Shown one piece after another: positions 23,501 through 34,076 of a stretch of 64,000 bases of DNA. The notes under the pieces are model-generated. The model was given only the letters and a program-made list of their open reading frames with translations, was not told the DNA's origin and made no database searches. The DNA is from Lytechinus pictus (taxonomy: Eukaryota > Echinodermata > Echinoidea > Temnopleuroida > Toxopneustidae). Where the stretch lies: contig NC_087251.1 of the NCBI RefSeq assembly GCF_037042905.1, positions 47,378,373 through 47,442,372 of the forward strand, read 5' to 3'. The position numbers were made by a program, and so were the translations under genes. The first letter of the stretch is position 1, and every line of letters starts with the position of its first letter.

Positions 23501-24044
23501 ATTTGGTGGATCTGCACCAGTAATAATATGTAACATTAATCTAATGCTTCATACAATGTCTCTATAAAGCGCTGCATACTAATACCCCGGCTTAGCATGG
23601 CAAAGAATTTAAGGAATCTCTTCCTACCGGATACCCATTTACTACACCTTAGCGGAGATTAATACCAAAATATATCTTCAAAAACATCTCACAAACCCAC
23701 TTGATAACTGTGATATCTAGATGTCAAATTAGCATATTTGAATAATGCAATATAAGTCATCATGTTTGCTTACACAGATAGAAATTTCCAATTTCAAAAC
23801 CAATTTCCTCAAAGTGTTTCCTTCTGATGTGAGCCAACTTGATGTAGATGTACGCTGAGTCACAAATGAAATCACATTGCCTAATCTGTCAACACATTTA
23901 GTAGGAAGTTTGTGCCAATGCCATTAATGAATCTGATTGCATCGTTATTGAAATACATAGCAACAGATTTGTGACCATCGGAAAAACGGTGCCTCTATCT
24001 CACTTCTGCTACGAAGGCAAGACAATAATCCTTAACACTGCACA
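23501..24044. other. intergenic, no gene seen
   Basis: AT-rich. Its last part (about 23970-24044: GACCATCGGAAAAACGGTGCC, then GACAATAATCCTTAACA) matches 29438-29512, so it belongs to the repeated unit described below. Confidence 0.45.
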
Positions 24045-24050
24045 ACTTAC

Positions 24051-24239
24051 CACTGGAACTCGTGGCATGATTCTGGGCATTTTCTTGACCTTTGACCTCA
24101 GTTTATCGAGTTCATACTCCAGTATGACACCAAATTCTTCCTAATCTAGCTCCATTTTCTGTGCTTCCAGTAGGGCAACTTCTTCTAGACGTACCCTTGA
24201 TTTGTGGGCTTAGCTCTCATGAATGGCACTCTGTGCTTG
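24051..24239 (-). pseudogene. exon-like repeat, copy 1
   Basis: On the minus strand a pyrimidine-rich CTCTGCAG acceptor precedes 189 bp (63 codons) followed by a GTAAGT donor. The frame reads QAQSAIHES, then after a stop RVRLEEVALLEAQKMEL, and after a second stop EEFGVILEYELDKLRSKVKK. Two in-frame stops (TAA, TAG) break it. The composition suggests a charged helical or coiled-coil exon. I do not recognise the parent gene. Three related copies follow at 27.1, 29.5 and 30.4 kb. Confidence 0.55.
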
Positions 24240-24781
24240 CTGCAGAGAAAAACATAACAATATCAATAATCTAGAATGATCAAATTCCCAAATTAGAAGG
24301 TTGTACACCACAATATTATGAATACAAGAACATTATAGGAATAAAATAGTTCAGATGATAATATTATTATTATTATTATTATTATTTATTTCGGCATTGA
24401 AAAGTATAGAAATTGGTACAGTGAAGTACAACACATAATAAACATAACAGGGTATAGATTGAGCACCCACTGGACTGCCAGGGTCAAATAAAGTTAACTG
24501 AATTACTGTAGTCAATGAAGACCATTTGACCCTATCCAGTGGGTGCTTACATAAAACAGAAGCGGATAAAAGAGTGAGTATGAACAGAAGGTTTAAGATC
24601 AATTATAATAGAATAACATAGGTCTACTTGATATCACTTCATCTTAACTTAAAATATTAATATCAATGAATTTAAATTTAAAAATAAAATAGTCGCTACG
24701 AAGATATAAAAACAACAAGGATAACTGCCACAAACACAATCCTAAATAATAAACTCCTGCAAAAATAAACATGGTCATTCA

Positions 24782-24960
24782 TCACCGGCTAAGCACAAAA
24801 TTGTTTCTTAGTTCATTCGTCCATGAGATAAGTGAGTTAACAACCACCCCAGAGCGCAAACTTACCGGCAATTCATCCCAGTAACGGGGAAAAGAATTAA
24901 TAGCTGATAGATGAAGTCGATTTGTTCGCGCTCGGAGGTGGTTGAACTTCACGTCCTCCA
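24782..24960 (-). pseudogene. frameshifted C-terminal remainder of the retrotransposon polymerase
   Basis: This frame continues the 24949-26718 coding sequence after an indel and includes RLHLSAINSFPRYWDELP, the usual F-WN-LP type C-terminal pattern. It ends with a TGA at 24782-24784. Confidence 0.75.
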
Positions 24961-26718
24961 AATGCCGACTGTTAATGATAATGCATCACAACGTACAATA
25001 CCATACAAAGCCTTGACAACATAAAATAGTAGTGAAAATTTCCTCCTTGATTCCAATGTTTGCCAGTTGAGTTTTAATAATCTGTCATAATAGGACATTT
25101 CTTGTCTTTTTTGTTTGAGTATTATGCGGGTGGCTCGTCTCTGAACATTTTCGACCTTTTGGGATAGATATTTCGTATGCAAGTGCCAAGCTGGTTGACC
25201 GTACTCAAGAATCGGAAGAACAATTGTTTTGAACAAGGAGAATATGGAAGATGCGGTCAAGGACTTAGAGACTGACAATACAAAACCGAGCATACGATTT
25301 GCTTTCTTAACAATGTGTTCAATGTGAGTATTCCATTGTAACTTATTATTAAGCATTATTCCTAGATACTTGTATTGCTGAACTGATTCTAGAACAATAT
25401 TGTCATAAGTATAATAAGGTACTCCAGGGTTCTTTGCCCATGTTATCCGTAGAACTTTAGATTTGGATGAATTAATACGCATTCTATTGTTCGTACACCA
25501 TGAATGAATATTATCAATATCATTTTGCAACTGACAACTATCAGAGGGTGTAAATATTGGTCTGTATAATAACGTATCGTCAGCAAAAAGTGCACATGGT
25601 GATATGGTTTGGGAAAGAAGGTCATTTATAAACAAATTAAAGAGACACGGCCCTAAAACACTGCCTTGCGGTACACCAGAAGTTATGGGCAACCAGCAAG
25701 AGGTTGAACCCCTGTAAATTACTCTTTGTTCCCTACCATGAAGGAAGGAAAAAATCCAATTCCAGACACTTCCAGTAATGAAGAATTGTGAAGAGAGCTT
25801 TTTCATCAACACGTCATGTGGCATTATATCGAAAGCTTTTGCAAAGTCGAAAAAGATAACGTCAAGTTTTGGTGTGGGAGAGGTATCAAGAAAATTCAAC
25901 CATTTGTTTGTAATATTCATTAACTGAGTCACACAAGAGCGGCCTTTCACAAAACCATGTTGGTTAGGGTTAAGTAGACAATGGTCACTGATATGTGTTT
26001 GAATACGGTTTGTTACGATACGTTCCAATACTTTGCATACAACCGAAGTTAGGGCAATAGGTCTGTAGTTTTGTACCAGAGCCTTATCCCCGGATTTGAA
26101 CACAGGGGATATATTGGCACGTTTCCAAGACATAGGCAACCTACCATGGGAGAGTGAGAGGCGAAATATCTTACATAATACAGGTGTAATGGTAGTAGAA
26201 CCCAATTTCAACATCATTGGAGTGATTTTGTCTGGACCTGGAGATTTTTCCTTCTTCAAACCTTTTACCACATTAAGCACATCTATTTCTTTGATTTCAA
26301 TAGTACGTAAGTATGTAGCAAGTGGATTTTCCTCTAATTGGGGGGTTTCTATTGGTGCATCAGAATAGGGTGTGAAAACAGAATTGAAATATCGACCAAA
26401 CAACTCCGCGATCTTATCAGACTCATACAATATTATGTTATTGTCATTGATTGTTAGAGGATCTTGACTCTTTTTCTGGGCCCTGACGAATGAGAAAAAT
26501 CTCTTCCTATTATCGGATTCATCAGAAAATAAGCGGTTTATATAGGAATGGTATAATCTACTGGTAATAATTTTAATGCGATTCCGTAATTGTCTATACA
26601 GTTCCCAATGAGTGTCTAAGCCTGATTTCTTTGCTTTTTTGAAAGCTTTACTTTTTTCAGAGGCCAACTTACGGACTTCATCCGTGATCCATGGGCTACG
26701 TTGTTTGGCACGACCCAC
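24949..26718 (-). CDS. reverse transcriptase of a CR1/Jockey-group non-LTR retrotransposon (N-truncated, C-frameshifted)
   Basis: The open frame is 589 codons from a GTG at 26718; no ATG begins it, so the true protein started upstream and was lost by 5' truncation. RT motifs are intact: KSPGPDKITP (about 158-167), NYRPIALTSVVCKVLE (217-232), FDFAKAFD (290-297), SGVPQGSVLGP (347-357) and FADD at 378-381 with the two catalytic aspartates. A thumb/C-terminal region with RRATRIIL (527-534) follows. The frame ends GIWRT-stop, but the shifted frame continues EDVKFNHLRARTNRL to a stop at 24782-24784, so a one-base indel near 24960-24985 has displaced the last ~60 residues. The endonuclease is absent. 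Reads as a dead copy of fairly recent origin. Confidence 0.92.
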   Translation of the reverse strand: MGRAKQRSPWITDEVRKLASEKSKAFKKAKKSGLDTHWELYRQLRNRIKIITSRLYHSYINRLFSDESDNRKRFFSFVRAQKKSQDPLTINDNNIILYESDKIAELFGRYFNSVFTPYSDAPIETPQLEENPLATYLRTIEIKEIDVLNVVKGLKKEKSPGPDKITPMMLKLGSTTITPVLCKIFRLSLSHGRLPMSWKRANISPVFKSGDKALVQNYRPIALTSVVCKVLERIVTNRIQTHISDHCLLNPNQHGFVKGRSCVTQLMNITNKWLNFLDTSPTPKLDVIFFDFAKAFDIMPHDVLMKKLSSQFFITGSVWNWIFSFLHGREQRVIYRGSTSCWLPITSGVPQGSVLGPCLFNLFINDLLSQTISPCALFADDTLLYRPIFTPSDSCQLQNDIDNIHSWCTNNRMRINSSKSKVLRITWAKNPGVPYYTYDNIVLESVQQYKYLGIMLNNKLQWNTHIEHIVKKANRMLGFVLSVSKSLTASSIFSLFKTIVLPILEYGQPAWHLHTKYLSQKVENVQRRATRIILKQKRQEMSYYDRLLKLNWQTLESRRKFSLLFYVVKALYGIVRCDALSLTVGIWRT

Positions 26719-26939
26719 TTTCCTTGGAATGCAATATGCAGAAAGTGTTTAAGATTTTAATGTTGACACTGCCATCATTGCCACCGCTGTTGGAAAAGCT
26801 GCCCCTATAAGTCTTGTTACGGTATGCAGGCAATACAAGGCGATGGGCAAACTATCATTTTTAAGGCCAGCTAGATGGATGTGATAGTTCATCTATTCAG
26901 TTATAAATCAATGATTTTTTTTATTCCAAATCTGAAATC

Positions 26940-27105
26940 TTAATCTTGGTTAAGATTTAGATGTTGATACCATCATACCAAAATATTGTCAAAATTCATT
27001 TAACCTAAATCACATTTGACCTTGATCATGTGACCTTAAACTCATGTCATATAATCAATGGGTCTTTTTATACTCTCTAAGCAATGAATACCTCAAAACT
27101 TTACA
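26940..27105. repeat. intronic part of the repeated unit
   Basis: AACCTTGGTTAAG, TTGACCTTGATCATGTGACCT and ACTCATG blocks occur here and again at 30250-30350 in the same order before the next exon-like copy. The duplicated unit is therefore larger than the exon-like segment itself. Confidence 0.7.
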
Positions 27106-27111
27106 ACTTAC

Positions 27112-27288
27112 ACTGGATATGGTAGCATATTTCTAGGCATCTTGACCTGGGTTTGTTGAGGTCATCCTTCAGCAGATAATGAATTCTTCCCACTCTAGCT
27201 CCATGTTGCGTGCTTCCTGTTGAGTGACTTCTGCCAGATGAACCTTGGATTCCAGGGCCTTGCTCTTGTGAATAGCACTCTGTGCTTG
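27112..27288 (-). pseudogene. exon-like repeat, copy 2
   Basis: Minus strand: TTTCTCTCTGCAG acceptor, 177 bp, GTAAGT donor. The frame opens QAQSAIHKSKALESKVHLAE, continues QEARNMELEWEEF, then meets a TGA after IIC. Relative to copy 1 the second half is frameshifted and slightly shorter. The first 40 codons are open, and this copy is closest to a reading-frame consensus. Confidence 0.55.
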
Positions 27289-27743
27289 CTGCAGAGAGAA
27301 ACATAAATATATTAATAATCTAGAACGGTAAAATTCCTGAATTAGAAGGTTGTGCACCACAATTTTATGAATACAAGAACATTATTGGAATGAAATAGTT
27401 CAGACGATATGCAACAAGTGGTTAATATTTTAATGTTGACACTGATGCCATCGCTGATGGTATAGCAGCAGCTACATGTATAGTCTCGCTATGGTATGCA
27501 GGTGATACAAAAATCATGATTGGTGAAAAAAAGGTCAGCTGGATGTAACTTTCTCTCAAAAGAGAAGCTTAGAAACGATTGCTTGCACACCCAGGATGTG
27601 ATAGTTTGTGTACAATCTGAAAATCAATAATTACTTCCTTTTTTATTCTAAATCTGAAACCATTTACTCCATATGCCAAAAATCCATGACATAAAGTCGT
27701 ACGTTTGGACGGAGAGCTCTCTGTAGTCGCACAAATCGATGTT

Positions 27744-28965
27744 TCATGCTTTAAAATCAACAAAAAGATCCTGTGGATGCTCCACAAACTTGCTGTCAGA
27801 AGCTATCCTAAAGTAACAGCAATCACATGGATGTTTGATGCATATTTTCCTTATTAACGATCCTGCAACGTAGGATAGAATGGAGTGACCAATGTCAGCA
27901 ATTGCAAATGGGGCAACAAATGCTTGCCTAACCTGAAACCCAGCATTATTTTGACAGTGCTGTGAAACAAAACAAATCATCTACATCTCATAAAAATGTG
28001 TGCAGGTCAGGCAAGCAATTCTCACCACCTACAGGAATCATAAGCATGTCAATCATTACACATTTCATGGCTGCTTAGAAATGAGAGGGTGACGGGTTAT
28101 CCCTATCCCCTCCTTTGGCTCGAAACTGTGAAAATAAAATCTGAACAGTCTTGATTCAATCTGTTCAAAATAGATGTCTGAATCCCGCCTCTTCTTTCAA
28201 AATCTGCCAAGGATAAATAACAGATTTTAGGGTTGCGATCCATCCATCCATCCCAAAAACCACACTTTTCTTCGATTTCTGATATTTTAGGCTACTTAGC
28301 CAGGCAATTATTTCCTCCCACAACTTTAAGTGGCATGAACCTTCTTTAACTGGTCTTCTACAATCTCTACCTGCCCTCGATGATCTAGAATTCAAAGAGT
28401 CAAATAACATCAAGTTTTTCACAAAATTCCGCTGTGTACACAGCTTCTGAAGGCATACTACCTAATGAGCAATGAGTTAGAATGCCTGCAGCAACAGTCC
28501 TGCTGAGTACCTGCACTGCAAAAGAGGCTCTCAGTTTACTGAATGATGAAATCTCAAAGTGATGCTATGTCAACTTTGGAGCATATCTAATATTAAGGGT
28601 TTGGTCTTTATCAAAAAAAGTCTTGATATGTGACCACTTTGCCTTCTTCTCACCTTCAACACAATGTCATATTTCACAAGGTTGTTACGCATGATTTTCG
28701 TTAGGTGTGGCACATCAACACATAAACATAATATTTCATGACTGTCATAGTTGAAAGACGTGTTCTCTTTTGTCACACCTAAATCTTTTAACAGGGACCT
28801 GTTATTGGGTCCTTGATCACAAACAAAGACAAATGGGATGTAACCCAACTGTTATGATCCTCTCCAGTAGACCTGCTCTGATGCCATTGGCTGAAAAGAC
28901 GTATCCCAAAGGCTGTTTCCATGGGGATGCCACACCACGTATCATGACAACCAGAGCATGATTAG
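27744..28965 (-). pseudogene. P-element/THAP9-like transposase pseudogene
   Basis: Pieces in 5'-3' order on the minus strand resemble the transposase shared by P elements and THAP9. They are: HALVVMIRG...SPWKQPLGY (28965-28849); FVCDQGPNNRSLLKDLGV with VPHLTKIMRNNLV (28848-28570); VQVLSRTVAAGILT (about 28520-28470); LFDSLNSRSS, EGSCHLKLWEE and DGWIATLKSVIYPW (28420-28190); NRLNQDC and MLMIPVGGENCLPDLHTF with shifts (28160-27985); and ILSYVAGSLIRKI (27870-27830). Several frameshifts and stops separate them, and I see no N-terminal THAP zinc finger. It is dead as a protein. It lies between exon-like copies 2 and 3. Confidence 0.85.
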
Positions 28966-28969
28966 CAAC

Positions 28970-29512
28970 ATGGGGGGTCCCCCCCCCCCCATTTTTTTAA
29001 AGTTTTCCAGTCCAGAAACAATATCATTTTTCTCATCAAAGCATAGATGTTCTTTACACTCATCTCATCTACAGCAACAGAACATTACCAGTCTCTTTTT
29101 GACAATGTGTGAACCTTTTTTTTCAACGCTTCCAAATAGGCAGCAGAGAAACCAGGCTGGACCTGTATGTCACAAAGCATTCTTTTAATACAGGTCACAG
29201 ATGGAAGTGCAATTACCTTTCGCATTCATTTATACTCTTTGGCACTTGCATGGTACAAAGACACAGCAAAAGACTTGTCTTTCAAAGCCACCTCATTCCT
29301 TTCCTTTATTCTTTTTCAACTCTTAGTTTCGATCGGATAATTGTAAGAGTAGGTTCTTCTAGGTACTCTGATGCTATCAAAATCACATCTTTTATATTTA
29401 CTGATTTCTTGTTTTATTTTTGGAACAGACAGAGACCTGTGACCATTGGAAAAGTGGCACCTATGTCTCGCTTACGCTATGCAAGAAAGACAATAATCAT
29501 AAACATTGCACA
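28970..29512. other. no clear gene
   Basis: A 146-residue plus-strand ORF (29109-29549) overlaps the start of exon-like copy 3 and has no recognisable domain. I regard it as chance. A poly-C run lies near 28978-28990. Confidence 0.4.
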
Positions 29513-29518
29513 ACTTAC

Positions 29519-29690
29519 TGTACTTCTGGATATAGTGGCATATTTCTAGGTATCTTCCAGACATTTGACCCGAGTTTGTTGAGTTCATCCTTCAGCAGAT
29601 AATGAATTCTTCCCACTCTAGCTCCATGTTGCATGCTTCCTGTTGGGCAACTTCGTCCAGATGAACCTTGGATTTCAGGGTCTTGATGTT
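29519..29690 (-). pseudogene. exon-like repeat, copy 3
   Basis: Matches copy 2 closely from CTCCATGTTGC to GATGAACCTTGGAT, with a GTAAGT donor on the minus strand. The acceptor side has changed (TTACAACAAC instead of TCTCTGCAG) and a short segment is deleted there, so this copy should not splice normally. The readable frame has HQDLKSKVHLDEVAQQEA then NMELEWEEF. Confidence 0.5.
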
Positions 29691-29945
29691 GTTGTAAAGA
29701 AATACATAAAAAAGTTAAATGTTGATAATCCAGAATGGTCAAATCCCTGAATTAAACGGCTGTGTAGCACAATATTATGAATACAAGAAAAAAAAACCAT
29801 TGGAATGAAATAGTTCAGATGATATTATGCAACAAGTGTTTTAACAACAACAAGGATTTTAATATTGACACTGCCTCCACTGTGCCTATAGTCTTGTTAT
29901 AGTATGCATGGTGAAGGAGATGGGCAAGCTACCATTTAGGTGAGC

Positions 29946-30077
29946 TGGGGCCTGTAACATAAAACTTAGCAATGATCGTAGAACATTTTTCTACAATTGA
30001 TTACATTGACTACAATGTACAATCAATCGTAAAAATCAAGCGTACAATTAATCGCTAACCTTTGTGTTACGGGACCC
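29946..30077. mobile_element. short foldback MITE
   Basis: Left GGGCCTGTAACATAAAACTTAG pairs with right TAACCTTTGTGTTACGGGACCC; the inner arms pair around ACAATTGATTAC / GTACAATCAATCGT. About 130 bp. Confidence 0.7.
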
Positions 30078-30417
30078 TGGATGTAGCTATCTAACAAAAG
30101 AGAAGCTTCAGAAAAATTGCTTGTACATCCTGCTTGCTGAGGATGCTGCAATTTATCCATTCATACGAAAATCAATGATTGTTTCCTTTTTTTTATTCCA
30201 AATCTGAAACTATTTACTACATATGAACATCCAAGTATAATGAAATCTTAACCTTGGTTAAGCTTTTGATGTAGATACAAAAACAATATCAAGAATTCAT
30301 TGACCCTAAATGACAATTGACCTTGATCATGTGACCTGAAACTCATGCCAAAATGATCAATACGTCTTTATACATGCACTTTCAAACCTATGAACAATTC
30401 ACATCTTCAAAACTTAC

Positions 30418-30615
30418 CACTAGATCTGACGGCATTTTTTCTGGGCTGCACAGGCATCTTCTTGCCGTTCGACCTGAGTTCATCCGCATTCCTGCAGCAC
30501 AACACCAAATTATTCCTACTCTAGATCCATTCTCTGTGCTTCCTGTTTGGTGACTTCTGCCAGATGAAGCTTCCATTTCAGGGCCATGGCTCTCGTGGAA
30601 AGTACTCTGTGCTTT
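30418..30615 (-). pseudogene. exon-like repeat, copy 4
   Basis: Minus strand: TTTCTCTCTGCAG acceptor, 198 bp, GTAAGT donor. It starts KAQSTFHES, then a one-base insertion shifts the frame; the shifted frame reads LKWKLHLAEVTKQEAQRMDL followed by a stop. It is the most diverged copy in its second half. Confidence 0.5.
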
Positions 30616-30639
30616 CTGCAGAGAGAAATACAAATTTAA

Positions 30640-32440
30640 GATATGAATTCAGTTCTCAATAATGTATTTGAAAAGTGTAAGAAAGTGTCTCCAAGTGATT
30701 GTGAAATATGCCTCAGATCTGGTGTTTGTTGTGAAGCATGAATTATCAAAATGATAACAAACTGACTACAGTTCCAGGATCACATCCATTACACACAGAA
30801 GAGCATGTATGGGACTACATTCAAAATGTCAGCCCAACGGTTTTGGTTGTGATTTGCTACATTTATAATGAGGGAGAGTTTGAAAAGCAATCCTTTGCAA
30901 TGGATTATTTTCATGATATTCTTCCAAAATAATCACGAAATACCTTGCAATAATTTCCCCCAAAATTTCATCATCTTTAAGGTACAATTGGAGGGAGAAG
31001 ACAAGGTCAAAACATCAATACAAGGCATCATCAGAGACGAAACTGGTTCAATCGCTCAATATTCTCGTTTCCTTTTTCATTTAAGATCGATCAGAGTCAT
31101 AGAGTAAATTTTCCTCTACACAATATGTCTCTATTTTTCAACTAAGTTTAGAACATCAGCTTTGTGGTAACACAAGTAAATGTTGATAGTAGGACTCGAT
31201 AATCGAGAATGGTTAATGGTACATACATGTATAACCCAGTCCTTTTAGGGGTAATATTCAGAATGTTTGTACATGTAAGACAAGTTTGTATTTTCAAAGC
31301 ATTGATTATATTGTGCTGGATATTTTTTTCTGCTTGGTTATTTTGATGCATTTATTTTATGTTTAAAGTGTGTTCTCACCAGAGTGCATGGTGGTCTTTT
31401 TTTTTTGAAGCAGTATAAATGTAATTTGATTTCTATTGTTATGGTGTAGAAATAATATTGTATACTTCAGTTCAACATTATGAGATTCAATTTTCCCTCT
31501 TAATTTATATATAGATGGTCAGTAATTCATGCTTATGCGCTACACGTTAAAAGGAAAGTCCTCTCCAGAACAAAGGTACTTCATCTTTTAGCAATGTGTA
31601 AACAATGATTTTAACAGGAAGATCTCTTCTTTTATGTCAGAAAATAATGACCTGCTGTTTACACACATGGATATAACCCAAAAATATCATTTTATGAGAA
31701 TTCAATTCTAGATTTATTTATTTTTACACCATCAATAATCCAATATAACTGTACAATAAATGGGGATCAGACAATGTTTTGATATTTAATGTGAATTTAT
31801 TTGTAAATTCTGTGTAATTGTAATAAGACAAAATCTGCTGCCCATGACAAGTATTCACTACCCTGATAAGCAGCAAACTACATGTATATTGTTTCACTTT
31901 CATGTTGTTCTGGAGAGGACATACTCATGATTGCATTTTATATTTGGTCACTTGAATATCTATAGCTAACTTCTGATCTGATTAATTTATTCAGTTGTTG
32001 GATGGCTAATTAGCATTAAAGTTCTAATTACGTAGGTTCTACAAATATATGTACATAACACCCAGTCAATCAAGAAGAAAACTAACTTTTCTTCCTTTTT
32101 CATTCCTAAAACCTCAAGCACAATATGGTCTACAAGTTGTTCAACAACCATCGACCAATCTGAGACAAACAAGACCAAGAGTCTACACTGTACACATACA
32201 CACACCTACTCACTGAGTGTATGAACTCACATGTCCATTTCATGTCATTATTGGATGTATACCCGGTATATATGTATGCTGCATTGCAACAGTTACAGTG
32301 AAATTTACATCGAACATGTGTGGCCACGTGGGTTGCATGTGGATGGTTGGGGAGGTGAAAGGCATTGGGTACAATATAAAAGTAAATGAACCTTTAATAT
32401 GAACTGACATATTTTGAAACAGTGTGCTGATATAGACCTA
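30640..32440. other. intergenic, no gene seen
   Basis: AT-rich. Short ORFs only. No repeat family is recognised. Confidence 0.4.
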
Positions 32441-32445
32441 ACACC

Positions 32446-32988
32446 ATGGCAGAGATAAGATTGTTTAAAGTAAAATTCAAATGGACTTGGAGACTGAGAT
32501 CACAAGAAAATACAAATGAAAAAGCAGAAAGAAATGACTGTGAAGAAGCTGACAGTGGAAATAGCAGAAATGCAAGGTACGTCAGAAAAATGAAGGTAAC
32601 GCAACCTACTCAATTTAAGCAACACCTGGAAAAAGATGCTGCCCGAAAGAGAAAGGCATATATAAGTATTCAGGATAAGACTGAGAAACACAAGAAGGAA
32701 CAAAGGCAGAAATGGTCAAGCTATAAGCAAGTACAACGCGACAAGGGTGAAAAGAGGAGTCAAAGAAACAATGTAAAAAAGCGTTTCAAAGATTTGTCAC
32801 CAGAAGAGAAGAAGGAATATTTCAAGCTGAAGATGAAGGCATCGAGAGCGAGGATGACGAAACAAAATAAAAAATCAATGCAGCAAAAAGACAGGAGGAA
32901 AAAAGCAGCAACATGTGCAGAGGAAAAGGTCAAGAATATGGCAAAACAACCCGATAAAGAAGCCAGCAATACAACAACAAAGAACTAG
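32446..32988 (+). CDS. lysine-rich hypothetical protein
   Basis: A 180-codon ORF starts in a good context (ACACCATGGCA). The product is strongly basic and mostly charged: an N-terminal part to about residue 50, then RKMKVTQPTQFKQHLEKDA, then a long K/R/E/Q-rich segment (about 65-170) likely to be helical or coiled-coil, including DLSPEEKKEYFKLKMKASRA. No signal peptide or membrane segment is seen. Similar K/R-rich ORFs occur in invertebrate genomes as uncharacterised or transposon-linked proteins, but I cannot name a family. The next 500 bp look like a frameshifted continuation: the VKNMAKQPDKEAS segment has a diverged echo VKSTAQQPDKPV at about 33100-33150. It may be a real small gene, a 5' exon, or the start of a decayed element ORF. 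Confidence 0.45.
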   Translation: MAEIRLFKVKFKWTWRLRSQENTNEKAERNDCEEADSGNSRNARYVRKMKVTQPTQFKQHLEKDAARKRKAYISIQDKTEKHKKEQRQKWSSYKQVQRDKGEKRSQRNNVKKRFKDLSPEEKKEYFKLKMKASRARMTKQNKKSMQQKDRRKKAATCAEEKVKNMAKQPDKEASNTTTKN

Positions 32989-33480
32989 AACTAAGGTGAA
33001 AGAATCACAGGTTAATATATATCACAAAACAAGAGAAAATCCGGGTAAAAAACAAAGACGGAAGGGGCACAGACAATACCACATGTACAACAATGTGTCA
33101 TAGAGTGGTCAAGAGTACAGCACAACAACCTGACAAGCCAGTGATACAACAATTACAGCCAAAAGCCAAACCAAGTCAGAAGCAAAGCAAAATAGCAATC
33201 TGAAGAAGGAAGCAGCAAGGCAACCTTCTAATTTCTATAGAAAATGGCCAGCAGCAATGACAGAGAGTCCAAGCTCATATGTGAAGCTGGTGATATCCCT
33301 TAACTCCGGTTCACCTGTAACTCCAATAAAGAAGCAAAAACAACTGAAAATGCAAGGTATCAACATCATCCCGGAAGCAGAAAGTATAGCAAAATATCAT
33401 ATGTGAAAAAGTGTAAAAAAAGATCGAGTTGATCCAGTAAAGAGTAAAGACAGAAAAGCCTCATACACTGTTCTGCAAGC
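32989..33480 (+). pseudogene. probable degenerate continuation of the lysine-rich ORF
   Basis: Coding-like text appears in shifting frames: RTRTKVKESQVN, then VKSTAQQPDKPVIQQLQPKA, then FYRKWPAAMTESPSSYVKLV and LNSGSPVTPIKKQKQLKMQ. Stops and frame changes interrupt it. The function is unknown. Confidence 0.35.
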
Positions 33481-34070
33481 AATGTACCAAGGATCATGAG
33501 CCATCAGATATGAATGCATGCTCAAACCAAGAAAAAAAAACACATTTGTATCGGTCCCACAGCCTTACAATGGCGTGTAGTAGTAGTATGCCTAAAGTAC
33601 TATAAGAGCAGTGCTTAGGAAAAGTTGAATCATCACATCCTTCGGAGGATCAAGAATTTAGACCAATGTTTCTTTGACTTCCTATATGAGTCTGTAACAT
33701 GGCGTATCTAATCCCACAAGAGGTTTCGTGGATGATAATACCTAGAGCTGTACCTTTGGAGGTGAGCAAGACTGTCCAACAGAAAGCCAACTTACTCGAT
33801 CTCATGCTTGGTCAAATAGCCAATTTCTGTTCTGTCATTGCCAGAAATCCTAATGTTCATAATTCAACTTAATTGAATGACTTTTGGGCCATTATCAGGC
33901 TCCACTGTGGTTTCCAAGCAAAGGGTGCTCATTTTCTGGATTTTTGTGAGATAAAACACAAACGCACATGTAATGTACAAAGGCACCTTGTTTGTAGCTA
34001 TATGGATCATACATGCCTACATGCTCATTGATTTTGGGGCGTAACCCATCAATCATGGCAGAAGACATCA
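33481..34070. other. intergenic, no gene seen
   Basis: Short ORFs only. Some of this may be a further decayed part of the 32.4-33.5 kb locus, but I cannot show it. Confidence 0.35.
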
Positions 34071-34076
34071 TAATAG

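Larger units (their letters stand above)
24361..26735 (-). mobile_element. 5'-truncated non-LTR retrotransposon with (ATT)n tail
   Basis: The minus-strand element ends in a 3' untranslated region (TTCAATGCCGAAATAAAT) followed by an AAT-repeat tail at about 24361-24386. Its 5' end near 26720-26735 lacks the endonuclease domain. The empty-site sequence of the host repeat is visible in copies near 27400 and 29815: ATAGTTCAGATGATA joined to TGCAACAAGTG. Here that sequence is split between 24360 and about 26736. A clean target duplication was not resolved. Confidence 0.85.

Noticed and set aside
29109..29549. 146-residue plus-strand ORF
   Set aside because: It runs partly antisense to exon-like copy 3 and has no recognisable domain.
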